Positions 1-11,120 of a stretch of 64,000 bases of DNA are shown here, piece after piece. The first letter of the stretch is position 1; each line of letters starts with the position of its first letter. The position numbers were made by a program, and so were the translations under genes. Origin of the DNA: Anaspis maculata (Eukaryota > Arthropoda > Insecta > Coleoptera > Scraptiidae); assembly GCA_949128115.1 (NCBI GenBank), contig OX421964.1, positions 32,976,177-33,040,176 on the forward strand, given 5' to 3'. The notes under the pieces are model-generated. The model was given only the letters and a program-made list of their open reading frames with translations, was not told where the DNA came from and did no database searches.

Positions 1-539
1 TAAGCATCTGCAGGAAATCAGACGAAGCAGATATATTTTCGGGAGCTACTTGATCCTGAGTTCCAATTGGCATCAGTTGGGAATTATTAAGTTTCCAACC
101 CCATTATTCAGGTGAACAGTTATTATTTCCGAGCCACTGCTGAATTTGGTGGTAGACCCGTTTTACGTGTTCCTTGGTCGCAGACGACGTTGAGGGAAGC
201 TGTGAAAGACCAACTGCTGTCTTTGCCTGTCCTACAGCGGCTTGGAATTTTATATATTATCTGTAGTTGTCCAGCGAATACAAGTATCTCAGTTTTAATT
301 CTGCCAAACAAGAAAATTCACAGAAAACAATGCGTTCAACCGCAGAGTTACACTTTTGACAACAGTCACCAGATGTTGAAGGAAGCTTGCAATTGTTCAA
401 AATCTTTCATTATGTTTTATAATCAATCGAACAATCACCGGAACGTCGCGTCGTAGCAGTTTGGCCACATGCGGCGCGTCACGAGTCATATGCCCCAACT
501 TCAATAGCGCTCCACAGCTAAGTCGAAAAAGATAGATAC
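1..539. other. Non-coding stretch, nothing recognised
   Basis: Only short open frames are present (the longest is 114 codons, 112-456 on the plus strand). They lack recognisable motifs and overlap a frame on the other strand. I see no repeat boundary or RNA gene. Confidence 0.4.
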
Positions 540-1310
540 ATGACGTCACAGGATTTTTTATAGATCATTTAATTCTCTACAAGCTTGTCTGTCCACATTT
601 TTCATATTTATCACGTTTATTTCAGTATTCAGTGTGGAAGCTGGGAGTGAAAATCGCAATTTGTCAAGTTTTTATTTTTTTTCTCAGATTTCTCAGAACG
701 GTGTGAAATGAAACTTTGGTTTCTAAGATCCAGTTTTTCATTTTCTATATTGTCATATATTTTTCATCGAGTCTAGGATTTTTGTAAGTTTTCCAAAAGA
801 ACCACTTCATTAACAGGATCTTCGCGCAACTTCGAGCCTAGTTCACGGCTAAACTAAAAAAGCTAATGATTGGGCTCAAAAACTTTCAAGTGGGGCATTC
901 AATTCTCTACACCTTTGTCACTCGCAATTTTTGGATATCTCTTGTCGCTCTCGCAGCATTCCAGGAGGAATGGCAAGCGGACAGTTTTTCCACTCCATTG
1001 GACCGGCGCGCCACTTTGACCGCAATTATTGACTAAACTAAAGAAGCTAGATGTATGCCCTCCGGGACTTTTTTGTAGATTATTAAATTCTCTACAACTT
1101 TGTCCCTGACAGTTTTAACACATCTCCCACCGTTCTCTCAGCGTTTCAGAAGAAAGGCCGCGGAGAAGGTTTTTCTATCTTCTTAATTTTTTTTACCATG
1201 GTTCCCGGGATGGCTGGAAATGAAACTTTAGTTTTTCTTACTCAGTTTTTCATTCTCTATATTGCTTTATTTTTTTCATCGAGTCCCTAATTAGTTCCAA
1301 GTTAAATCCT
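540..1310. repeat. Two diverged tandem copies of a ~515-bp unit
   Basis: Segments around 560-790 and 1080-1305 share an ordered set of phrases: an 'aattctctacaa' run, then 'gaaatgaaacttt', then 'cagtttttcatt', then 'tttttcatcgagtc'. The offset is close to 515 bp. A third partial 'attctctacacctttgtc' phrase sits near 902. The copies are clearly diverged, so this is an old duplication or the inside of a decayed repeat. No coding potential is visible. Confidence 0.5.
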
Positions 1311-1479
1311 TATTTTACTGGACTAATTAATTAGAACTCTGCCCCAGGTTTTCGATCCGCGACTGATTTTCACCGGTTATTTTTCAAACAATAATTCAGG
1401 TTGCATCATTAAAGGCAACAGTGCGCTCCGATTAATTGTGTCTTCAGGTGTTGTTTGGGGCTGCGTAAACCCCTTTGTG

Positions 1480-1940
1480 TGGAACTAGCATTGCATTCTT
1501 GAGATATCACAACAGTTAACTACCTCTAGCTCTATCTTTTGAATTATATCATCATCTTGTACCTACTTCATAATGCGATCGCGCAAATTAAACGGTTCTG
1601 CCACGATAACTACCAAATTGTTGATCGGATTAAATCGAAATCAGGTACGAACGCATAAGTTCAGCCTGGAATGACCTAATTAGACTTTGGGTAGATGATT
1701 CAGTTTGGAAGCCCTCGGAGGGCACATTGGGTCTGGGCTTGTCTGCCCAAGCTCGAAATTGAAGATATAGAGTTGAAATTTGACACACAGATGCAGAAAG
1801 TTCTCAGTCAAGTTTGTGTAGATTCATCATCATGTCTAAAGTAGGAACAAAATTTTTAATGAGGAACTAGCATTCCATTCTTGAGATATCACAACAGTTA
1901 GCTCCCTAGTTCTACCTTTCGAAATATTTCATCACCGTGA
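1480..1940. repeat. Diverged direct repeat, ~80 bp, spaced ~375 bp
   Basis: The phrase 'ggaactagcattgcattc' followed by 'ttgagatatcacaacagtta' near 1482-1525 recurs with few changes near 1863-1905. The downstream 'atcatc' stretch is also similar. The DNA between the copies is unremarkable. Confidence 0.55.
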
Positions 1941-3435
1941 AAACCTAAGAGCCTGTCACTTGTTCTGTCGGCCCGACAATGGATGCAGGATGCTCGCTAA
2001 ACGCTCAACTCATTGGAACGTTTCCAATCAACTTCTCCATCAAGTCCCACTTTCCCGAAGGGACACTTAGATCAAAATCATTACTGACGTCCCTGGATAC
2101 CGCCGGGAAAGTTTTGTGTCGCCCCACAACAGATTTTTTTATTGTCGGTGCTGATTTTGTTTCCAAAGCACTCTTCGAAAATAAAAATTTTTTTTGCTTC
2201 AAAGCATGAATTCAAGAGTGGCATGTGACACATCGTTGTTACCAGAAAAGATATTGTATTCAAAAATTTCAAAATCCAATATGGCGCCCATTAGAGAAAA
2301 AAAAGTTGACTGTCATATCTCAGTTGTTTTGGAAGCTAGAATGAAGATTTTGGCAACATTGAATTCCCCTTGGAAAAGTGCCTTTACAATGTCTTAATTA
2401 GAAAAGGCTATCTTCAACCGTTTTTCAAATAAAAAATAAAAACAAAAATTACAAATTTCTGGTTTTTCTCAATATCTCGGAAACTAAAACTGACAAGTCA
2501 AATATCTTTTTGGATCATTGATCGTCATGAAAATCCGCAACTTTTTTCTAATTTAACCGACTCTGTATCTATATTTTTTCCGAGGTTGAAATCCATTTTT
2601 CTTGTACTACAAGCAGAAAGTAAATCATTTCCAATTATAAGCCAATCAGCACCATCTGCATCAAGCATAGATGATGGGTGCCAAAGGGTTGAAATGAAAA
2701 CGCGAAGTAATCGGTATTTACGGCCCTAATGCTCGGACATAAATCCACTCAGGGACTATATTGGCAGGTGTCGGGTCTTCCCCAGTAGGCCAGTCTTAAT
2801 TAGCGGTTCCCAGTTCATTATTCACCGGCGCCGTGGCGCTGGCCACCGTCGCTTTGTCCGCCAGCCCCTGTCGATTGTTGTGAAATATTTATGGCTTCTC
2901 TCTCGCCTCTCTGAGTCTCTGCTCACTTGCTGGGGCTATGTCTCTACTTTGCTGTGCTGGATGGAGTGTGCTGCTGCTGCTGCTGGAGTTCCAGAGCTCT
3001 CTGAACTCGGTAATGTTTTGTGTCGCACTCCTCCCTTTCACCGGGAGGGAGTGCGGGGCGGGGAGTGAAGGCAACCGACTAGCTGCAGCAGCAGCAAAGG
3101 GCCACCCGGCTTGATGAATTGCCGTACTTTGCCGCGTCGTCTTTAATTTATGGATTAGCCGCGCCTGACCGGAAATTCAAAAATCGCAAAAAAGTTTTCT
3201 AAAAGGACGTCCGAAGGCGGGGCCCCGCCGCGGTGCCAATATATCTCACTTTGTGGAATCAGGAGTGGTGGGTGCGATATAAAGAGAGCGTCTCGACATA
3301 AATTTACCATTTCGACAAGAATGGCTCTCCTTCCAAAACCTTTGGACTGATTTTTAACTTTTATTTGCAGCCGAAAGAAGACCTATACTTTTTATATTAT
3401 CATATTGGCAATCGAAGAAGAAACTATGACGGTAG
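1941..3435. other. Non-coding stretch, no gene recognised
   Basis: Short frames occur on both strands (for example 1979-2209 and 2880-3068), but none has a family motif, consistent splice sites or a partner exon. A GC-richer patch at 2820-3110 with a CTG run and 'gggagggagtgcgggg' stands out against AT-rich surroundings. I cannot assign it. Confidence 0.35.
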
Positions 3436-3439
3436 TCGT

Positions 3440-3625
3440 GCATGTTTCAATAGGCTCGCGCGGTGTATAATCTGACAATGGTACCAACTTTATCGGCAAA
3501 AAAATATCAAAACCACCCGGTTTACAACATACAATATCGATAATAAAAAATAGTGCTACAGGAAAATCATAAAAAGCCTGAGACAGGAAAACTCTGGCTA
3601 TGTCAACCTGGAATTTTCATCACAG
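3440..3625 (+). pseudogene. Possible integrase fragment of an LTR retroelement
   Basis: Around 3468-3505 the plus strand translates to SDNGTNFIGKK. This resembles the second catalytic aspartate motif of retroelement integrases (SDNGTNFxG in BEL/Pao and Ty3/gypsy). A tryptophan-containing stretch follows near 3610, where the family has its W-x-F-x-P segment. Flanking sequence is full of stops and shifts, so this is at most a decayed scrap. A chance match is possible because only about eleven residues are convincing. Confidence 0.35.
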
Positions 3626-3907
3626 CTTGATATTGAATTACCATTTAGTATACAGGCGATATGGGCGAGTCAGAAACTTCGAAAATTATTTTTCTTCAAA
3701 AATGTCGCCACATCGTTCGATTGATCCCACAATCGATGTAGAGCACGAGGTATTTATTTAGGGGTGGGATTTTTTATAGAAATTACTTCATGGCTCACCC
3801 TGTATAGCAAATGTATATCTAGCACAACTGCAGTCGTTGATATTTCTCTCTCATAACTCTGCCGCCAATACCCAACAGTCAACTTAAAATAGTCGAAATA
3901 GCGAAAC

Positions 3908-4036
3908 TATCTTGAGATCAAATAAATTCTTAATTTAGGCAGGCTGTGTCCTAGCCAAACGCAGCTCTTCGCATCCCTGACTTCGACCAGACCATTACAG
4001 CCTGCCTGAATTAAGAATCCATTTGATCACAAGATA
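3908..4036. mobile_element. Small MITE with ~39-bp terminal inverted repeats
   Basis: The left end (3908-3946, 'tatcttgagatcaaat...gcaggctgt') pairs with the inverted right end (3997-4036, 'acagcctgcctgaatt...cacaagata') with a handful of mismatches. The unpaired middle is about 50 bp. It has no ORF. No target duplication is obvious at the exact ends I chose. Confidence 0.7.
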
Positions 4037-6413
4037 AGAGGGTTCGAAAGACCAAACTATCATACCGTAGGTATTATACTATTCTGGTGGGCCATTTCAA
4101 GTTTGGCTACCGCTTCGATAAGTTCGGCCAAAGTTTGTTGCTGACTACTTTGTGATTATGGCGAGTCGATTTAGAAACTGTACGAGTTGATATTGTGTTA
4201 CCGCAAGTACTTATCTACTTAGGACACCTATAGGGACATCATTTTGTTGAGTTCTGCTCCAATTTTGAACTAGGTAGTAGCATATTGTTGCGTTGCGCTC
4301 TGACTCACGGGGGTAGATGCTTCATTACCTACGCAGCGTAAGTTTTTACGTTATGATCTTCCCCACAGAAAGCTCCCGGAAGCACCGCTTCCTCTCCTCC
4401 TTATCTAATATTCATTGCCGAGTTTATTAAGAACATCATCAGTGGATGCCGGACGTGACGTTTAAGAACTTCGCGAGAGCCGGAAATTTCTCCTTGCAAG
4501 TAGTAGAGGGAGCCCCGGAGGTCCCCGTGTCTTTCTCTCTGATGCTGGTGGAAATTTGCAAGTATTATGTAATGTTTATTCAAATTTCCGAATTATTCCC
4601 CAACTCCCGAGCCACCCCCTCCCTCCTTTTCCATACAAAGCCCGGCGAATTCGAGCTTTGTGCGAATGTTTTATTCACTGTGTTGCAGCGAAAAACCAAA
4701 CAAAACCCCGGCTTTGTTGTTGTTGGTACTTCCGCACGGCGTTGCGTAACACTTATTTCATTTCAACTGTGATGTTCTTTTTCGAAAAAGCGCTCGCCAC
4801 TTTTCATAAGGAATTAGTTATTGTTATAATCTCGGTTGCTGGAATCTACAGCCTCCTGAAGCACGAACTTTTACACTAAATAGGTTCTTTTTCTCTCTTG
4901 TCTCTTTGGTCCTCTTTTAAAAGTATCACTGATCCAGGTGAGATCTTGCAGTACCTGTATACATAGTACAGTACTATAGTACTATTAATAGTGTATACTC
5001 CATTTATTCTCCAATTTTCAGCTTTTGATCGTCGAGAGAGACGATATAATTATCATGTGGGCTGGTTTTTGCAGTGTGTTTATAGATACCTAGAGCACTT
5101 ACAGCACCGGGCAACCTCAGCAGCGTCAAAAATGGAGCAGCTATTGGCTATGATTACACCGGAGGACTAAAGATGGACTGACCTAAGCACTTACCCAAAT
5201 TCCATCTAAAATGTTTCTTCTCTTCCAGCGTTTACACCGGAAGACTAATGCGGTCGACCTGTTCTAAAATATAAACTAAAACTAAATGAATTTAAAAACT
5301 AAATTTAGGTCAGTTCACGGCTAACAGGAGACCTTACCCAAGCTACTTGGTACTTGTCCGTGATCGTTTACACCACGTGGACTAAATATATTTGGGTCCA
5401 ATTTGAGTCGAATTTAATGCTTAGTCGCTGACCAAAGCCACGGTGTCAACGTAGCCATAGTATAATATATTATTTGTTTTACTTCCTTGCTTATTTTTGT
5501 TATTTTGTTCTTGAATGGATGACCCAATTACAGGAAGGCGTGATATGCTTGTATGCTTTATATGCTTTTATGCCATAGTATGCCATAAAAACATGACCAG
5601 CCCGCACTCGTTCCCTCAGATTTTTTGCCAGGGCGGGGCAGATAGCTTTAGAGAACTGTACTGTATACAATCATTGCAATAATTTGCTGGCAAATTTTTT
5701 TACTTGATACTCTTTCAGTATTCATAGAAACTGACTATATTTCAGGATGTTTCAAATACATCGACCCCTGATGTGGTGCTTGCGCGCTGCCAGGGGACGG
5801 GTTAACTACCAGGGTCTGAAGAGAGGTTTAGTGGGTAGGGTTTGCGAAGACGCGGCGAGTCCCACACTCCCCCGATGTCATTCCAGCCGGGGCGTGCGTA
5901 ATACGTAAGAAAAGCATTCTTCTCCTCCCGAAAAAAATACATCGACCACCAAAAAACGGCTTAAGTATTATCCTTGACCACGGAGGAGTATGGAACAGTA
6001 GTGGTTCGGAAGCTCTGATTGTCCTCCAACGAAGCCTGCAGCTTATTATGTTTGTTACTAAGTTCGCCACTGTGATTTTTGGGAGATTGCAGCTCAGACA
6101 CAGCACTGGACACATCAAAGAACCTCATATTACCGAGAGACAAAACCGTCGCTTATAGATGGCTTAGTTATCCGATCATTTGTTATGAATGTATCTGTAA
6201 ATCTACCACCATACAACCAGTAGGTGTAATAGCAATGCAAATTTTGGCTTTGAAGGTGCCCTTATATTGTGATTAAGTATAAAGTCTTTGATCAACTTTG
6301 TTTGGTTGCTGTATTCTTATTTCAGTGCGATCAGTAATAGTTCTACACTTTGAATAGCTCAGTTGAAAAGTTTTGGGCATTTTTTGATTTATGGTATCCT
6401 TATCAGGCCAGTA
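4037..6413. other. Long stretch without a recognisable gene
   Basis: Overlapping plus-strand frames at 4446-4772 and 4556-4879 (108 and 107 codons) and minus-strand frames at 5828-6143 are open but show no domain. The plus pair overlap in different frames, so at most one could be real. The area is moderately T-rich with scattered pyrimidine tracts. I see no TIRs, LTRs or RNA genes. Confidence 0.35.
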
Positions 6414-7472
6414 TACCGGGTGATCATCAAACTATCCACCTGCAATATCTCCCGATACCTAATGAGAATGTTTTAAAGCAAAAACAGGTCGATTTTTATA
6501 TCGAGGGGGACATCTAAAACATACATTGGAAAATTTCTATCCTTAGCACCCTCGCCTCCACCTACCCCAACTTTGGAATCTAAAATGACACCACCTATTT
6601 TGCGATACATCATATTGAACAAAAATTAATTTTCTTCCTGAAAAATTATTTATACAATTTTTGAACCCCACCCCTTTTTTTCCTAAAACTCCCTGAGTGA
6701 CAGTTTAATATTCTTGACCTCTCAATTCTCTTCAATGCAGTCAACGTCATCCTGCACAGCATCTGAAAAGAAAATTTTCTATGGAAAAAGTTCCACCCCT
6801 TCGCTCTTCCCACCTCACCTAAAAATTGAAAATGACAATACCTACTTTGTGATTCATCAAATTGAAGTAAATTGAATTTTTTTCTTGAAATTTTTTTTTT
6901 ACAAATTTTTAAAACCCCCCAAAATACTCCAAATGTCCAATTTAATGGGGAAGGGGTTGAAAATTTCAAAAAAATTCTTTTCAGAAAGAGAATTCAATTT
7001 CCTTTCATTTGATATATCACAATGTTGGTGGTGTTTTGTTAAATTTTTAAGTTGAGGTGGGGGTGAGCCATGGAGTGAATTTGGGTGGCACTTTTTGCAC
7101 CGAAAATTATCTCTTTCGGTGCTATTTGGGATTATGCTGACCAAACTAAAGAGAGTTGAGGGGTTCAGAATATTAAATGGGACACGCAGAGAATTTTCAA
7201 GGAGAATTAAGGTGGGGTTGAAAATTTTAGAAATATTTTTTTCAGAAGGAGAATTTAATTCTCTTCAATTTGATGTATAGCAAGGTAGGTGGTGTCATTT
7301 GAAATTTCAAAGTTGGGGTGGGTGAGGGCGAGGGGGCTGAAGATAGAAATTTTCCAATGTATGTTTTAGATGTCCCCCTCGATATAAAAATCGACATGTT
7401 TTTGCTCGGAAGAATAGTGACTAGGAATCGGGAGTTATTGCAGGTGGATAGTTTTCAAACGATCACCCGGTA
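6414..7472. mobile_element. Foldback/MITE element with TA target site (copy F)
   Basis: The element runs from 6416 to 7470, flanked by TA. The outer ends 'ccgggtgatcatcaaac' and 'gttttcaaacgatcacccgg' are inverted copies. Pairing continues through 'aacaggtcgatttttatat' and 'gagggggacatct', giving arms of several hundred bp. Within each arm a module with the 'tttgtgattcatcaaattgaag' phrase appears to recur about every 240-250 bp. There is no transposase ORF. A TA target fits Tc1/mariner-type mobilisation. It shares inner but not outer TIR sequence with the element at 51889-52962. Confidence 0.75.
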
Positions 7473-8271
7473 TAAAATGTGTTAGTAGAATTTGAGTTTG
7501 AGTCAGTGCTTAGCTTTGAGTTTCTAAAGAAACCATTCTTTTGGCCATGTTTTTTCATGACTCTTCCGCATAAACCTGGCTCTTTTTCACCGCGATGACA
7601 TGCCGAATATTTTGCTTGAGGCAATGAATCGTTTCAGGTTATCGGGTTCTGAATAGAACCACTTCCTTCGAATTTCCAGTATTAGTAGCCGAGGCACACA
7701 CGTTGAATGGAAAGAAAACGGCATTTGATGTTACAAGCAAGCCACTTTGCACAGTTGTTACTAAGACACCAAAAAACATTTTTTTCCGCAGCACATGAAA
7801 ATCGGTCCCTTAGGAAAGCGGGGGGGGGGGAACCCCCTTGGAAAGAGTAACTTTTTCAAATATTGACCGATTTTCACAATTTTGGTGTCGATTCCACACA
7901 ATTTGATATCACCAAGAAAAATAGAGACAATGCTAATGCTGTTAGTTGCAAGGTATGGTTATTTTTAGGCGCCATTTTCAAAATATGGCCGCCAATTTCG
8001 CAAAATTTTATCTGATTTGAAAATAACCTTGTCACATGTCCAAACCGACTAATTCAAGGATGCTCTTCACGTTTCCTTTGTCTAAAATAATATTCGGTGC
8101 ATTATTATAACTATTATTATCCGGTAAACGTGGAATGGGGGTGCAGGGGGCACCCCTCAGCAGCGGGTGTGATTGTGCACTCATCTGAACTTCGCCCTAA
8201 GTTTGGTTTTCCAGTGTTTATTTTATTTTAATTTTCATTTCTTATACTTTATTCTGGAAAATCAATAAAGA

Positions 8272-8296
8272 CAGTTTATTATTATTATTATTATAA
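8272..8296. repeat. (TTA)n microsatellite after an AATAAA-type tail
   Basis: 'aatcaataaagacagttta' runs straight into a TTA/ATT trinucleotide run. A polyadenylation-like signal followed by a simple repeat is a common end for CR1/Jockey-type LINE 3' fragments. About 8208-8296 may therefore be a LINE tail inserted in the transposon, but no LINE protein remains. Confidence 0.5.
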
Positions 8297-8639
8297 ATGA
8301 GTTCCATAAATCTTACGTCTTATTTCAAATTCAACGCCACAACCCGAATGTGGATTTGAATATGCGAAATGTTTTGGCGGCAGTTATTCATGACTGCAGC
8401 TTGCAGCGCTGTTGTTCCAAATGTACACCCATACATATTACACCATGTACATATTGAGGTAAGGAAACAGTTGTATAAAGCCAACACTGCCTTCAATTAC
8501 CTCCAGTTGATCTGTAAGTGGGTTTCCCCCACAGTGAATCTCAAGAATGATATTTGAATTATTCAGATTTCTTTCAGAAACGTCTCTTTCTGGTTTACCT
8601 CAAATCATAGGCTCAGTGACAACCGTAGATGAATTCGTC

Positions 8640-9520
8640 AGATCTTCGGATTATCTCAAAGCACCAACCTCAATGATGTCACTTGCGATCAGATGGAAGA
8701 AGCTGATGGCAGGATATTTCTTCATGTCATGGACATGGTAATTCTCGATACTGAAAACGTCCCCATTCCAAGTTCCGATACAGACGTCGTAGTCCTAGCG
8801 ATCTCCTACAACTTCGACATAAAAAGCGTCGGTCTCAGGCAATTACGGATTCTCTATGGTACCTCCAAGCATTTCAGACACCTAGCAATCCATTAAATTG
8901 CAGAAGCTCTTGGAGAGTCCAGATCCGTAGCTCAACGTGGTTTCCACGCCTACAGAGATTGTGATAGCGTTTCGTTTTTTAGTTGATAGAAAGACAAAAA
9001 GACGGGTGGAGTGCTTGGAAAGATATTTACACCGATGCATTCACACCTTTAGCTCGTTCTGCTGCACATCCTCTCACTGAGGATACACTGAAGACCTCGG
9101 AAGAAAACACAGTCCGCATGTATGGAGTGTGTGATCCTGAGTGTTTCACTGTATATCAGGTTCGCAAAAACCTATTTGCCATAGAGAATCGACCTTTGGC
9201 CCTGTGGTCCTCCGACATCTGGTGCCCTAGTACAGCATCCTCGACGAGCCGCTTACCAGGCTGGTCAGTTGTGGGGACAAGCCACGTCCACTAGCCAGTG
9301 TGACACAACTCCAGAAGGATTGGGTTGGGCACTTCAAAATGATAAGTGGGAACCAGTAGGGTTTCAGTTATAGGAAGTGTGGAGTGCTTGTCATGCCTTG
9401 GACCGATGTGGCTGCAAGACTGGTTGCCAAACTATGCAATGTAAATGCAAAAGAAATCGGCTACCCTGCACTCTTAGTTGCAAGAGCTGTAAAGGAGGCA
9501 CCAACAAAAACTATGCCTTC
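8640..9520 (+). pseudogene. Decayed transposon-borne ORF with cysteine-rich tail
   Basis: Three plus-strand pieces fall in the order I recall for a repetitive insect protein family. Near 8693-8896 an 'EEADGRIFLH' motif is followed by 'DTDVVVLA' and 'LYGTSKHFR'. 8990-9290 holds a 'WSAWKDIYTDAF' segment. 9400-9500 holds a cysteine-rich tail (CGCKTGC then CKCKRN then CTLSCKSC) resembling CXC/tesmin-like clusters. Stops and frameshifts separate the pieces, so no intact protein is possible. It lies between the TIRs of the surrounding element and is presumably its former gene. I recall the family only as uncharacterised ORFs of multicopy elements, so biochemical function is unknown. A possible N-terminal fragment of the same family lies at 58925-59215. 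Confidence 0.6.
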
Positions 9521-10065
9521 AGTTTTTATTTATGAATTTGGAGGAAAGTATAGGTACTAGAAGCCCCAATAATTACTTTTCAGTTCAGGACTTGATCCTA
9601 CGATTGGTTCAGCTGATCCAGGGAACAGTGTGCAACAAATTGTTGCGAATAATATGTAACTGAATATTTCTTCATTAGTATAAATATTGAGAAAAATTGC
9701 CTTCTATGCTTCCTTCATTCAATAACTCCCTTCAGATATCTCGAATGTTATTTTAGATAAAGAAAACGTTAAGAGCGCCCCAAAATTAGTCGGTTTAGAC
9801 ACGCGACAAGCTTATTTTCAAATCAGATGAAATTTTGCTAAGTAGGCGGCCATATTTTAAAAATGGCGCCCAAAAATGGAAAAAAAACTGTATCTTGTGA
9901 CGTACTTCATCTCTATCTTTCTTAGCGATATTAAATTGTGTGGAATCGACACCAGAATTGTGAAAATCGGTCAATATTTGAAAAAGTTACTTTTTTCAAG
10001 GGGGGTTCCCCCCCCCCCGCTCTCCTAAGGGACCGATTTCCATGTGCTGCGGAAAAAAATGTTTA

Positions 10066-10290
10066 TTAGAGTCTAAGTAACAACTGTGCAAAGTGGCTTG
10101 CTTGTAACATCAAATGCCGTTTTTTTATGTGTACCTCGGCTACTATATGCTTTCTCATTGCGTTCCTGGAAGGCACTTCATCTTGAGCAAAAATGACGAA
10201 TAATCTTCGCTGCACGATTGCAATCGAACCATTATTTTGGTAATATATTTTCACGATTTGGAGACTTTGTGGAACTGTATGGCGCCTCAT
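10066..10290 (-). pseudogene. Transposase N-terminal helix-turn-helix-like remnant
   Basis: The minus-strand frame starts MRRHTVPQSLQIVKIYYQN and continues with 'IVQRRLFVIFAQDEVPSRNAM'. This resembles the N-terminal helix-turn-helix (DUF4817-like) region that precedes the catalytic domain in Tc3/mariner-like transposases. Only about 55 residues are convincing. The C-terminal part runs into the TIR of the element at 7683-10144, and no DDE domain follows. It looks like a truncated neighbour joined to that TIR. The family assignment rests on pattern memory. Confidence 0.4.
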
Positions 10291-10629
10291 GTCAAATTTC
10301 TCGGGTCTCTAGATTACATTGTCCAAATTTGAAATGTCAAAGCGACTGCTGCAAAAAATGGCGGCAAATTTAAAATCGTCACCTTCTCTTGAAACACCCT
10401 TTATAACTTTATAACAGTCTCATCATTGCCAGCGCTTTTATCTGCTTGAAATGCCGAGACGATTCTATTGTCGTTATTGCAGGGAATCTTCAGTTGTACT
10501 TGTATCATTATTGTTTGAAGCAAAGTCACATTCAAACCAAAATCAATCACTTGAATCAGAACTGTTAATCAGACTGTCATCAGTCTGATAAGAAGAGTCT
10601 TTCAGATATGGTTGCGAAGGTTTGTTTTC

Positions 10630-11120
10630 TGGATTCCATTTGGAGGGTTGGTGCAACATAGTTTCACCTGGCACGTAGGCCTCATTATTGGGCCCATCGT
10701 ACCCCTCTCCCAGACCAGCCGGGCTCACCGAGCCGCAATGTGGTGCCTGGATGTTTGATTGTCGGTCCATCCAAGCACTGGGGCCGACAAGCGCACGGTT
10801 GACCTAGACTCCGTCTTTCACCCCCGAATCACAGGTGCGGATGTCCGATACATCCACGCTCCCTGCGCCGGTGTTCCTTACTTCGTCTGCCTCCCGACCA
10901 CGCTGCCGGTTTTCCTCTACACATTACCGTATCGCCGGCTGGAGGCATGTATACTCGGGGGGGTTTGCCTAAGACCACCCGAGGAGGAGTTCCAGACCGG
11001 CTTCGAATCAGATGAAAGACGTCTTGTCTCCCATCCAACTCTTGGTAGCGGCCAAGGTTGCTGCAGTCAAGTTATCACCCGACTGGAGCGGCCCACTACA
11101 CGCTACGCCCTCCTCTTGCG
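10630..11120. repeat. Dispersed repeat family, copy 1 (5S-like box on minus strand)
   Basis: About 490 bp is shared with 45317-45805 and, in part, with 45968-46280. Landmarks include 'ctggattccatttgg', 'gtgcctggatgtttga', 'tccatccaagcactggg', 'cgcacggttg' and 'cctaagaccacccgagg'. On the minus strand the core reads CCCAGTGCTTGGATGGACC. This resembles the internal promoter region of 5S rRNA (AGTACTTGGATGG), as in 5S-derived SINE3 elements. The ORFs inside (10759-11145 and 10543-10770) are not conserved between copies and are not called. A SINE origin is inference. Confidence 0.6.

Larger units (their letters stand above)
7683..10144. mobile_element. TIR DNA-transposon relic, ~2.46 kb, ~420-bp TIRs
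   Basis: 7683-8100 and 9745-10144 are inverted copies. Matching landmarks are 'gcatttgatgttacaagcaa', 'ccactttgcacagttgtta', a poly-G/poly-C run (7820-7831 and about 10009-10019), 'accgattttcacaatt' and 'aaaccgactaatt'. The interior carries a decayed protein-coding remnant at 8640-9520. Part of the TIR ('CCACTTTGCA', 'CCGCAG', 'TCCCTTAGGA') recurs in the foldback at 59499-61223, so the two probably belong to one superfamily. The exact outer ends and target duplication are unclear. Confidence 0.7.

Noticed and set aside
4446..4879. Two overlapping plus-strand ORFs of 108 and 107 codons
   Set aside because: Different frames over the same DNA, no domain, no splice partner, and composition like the flank.
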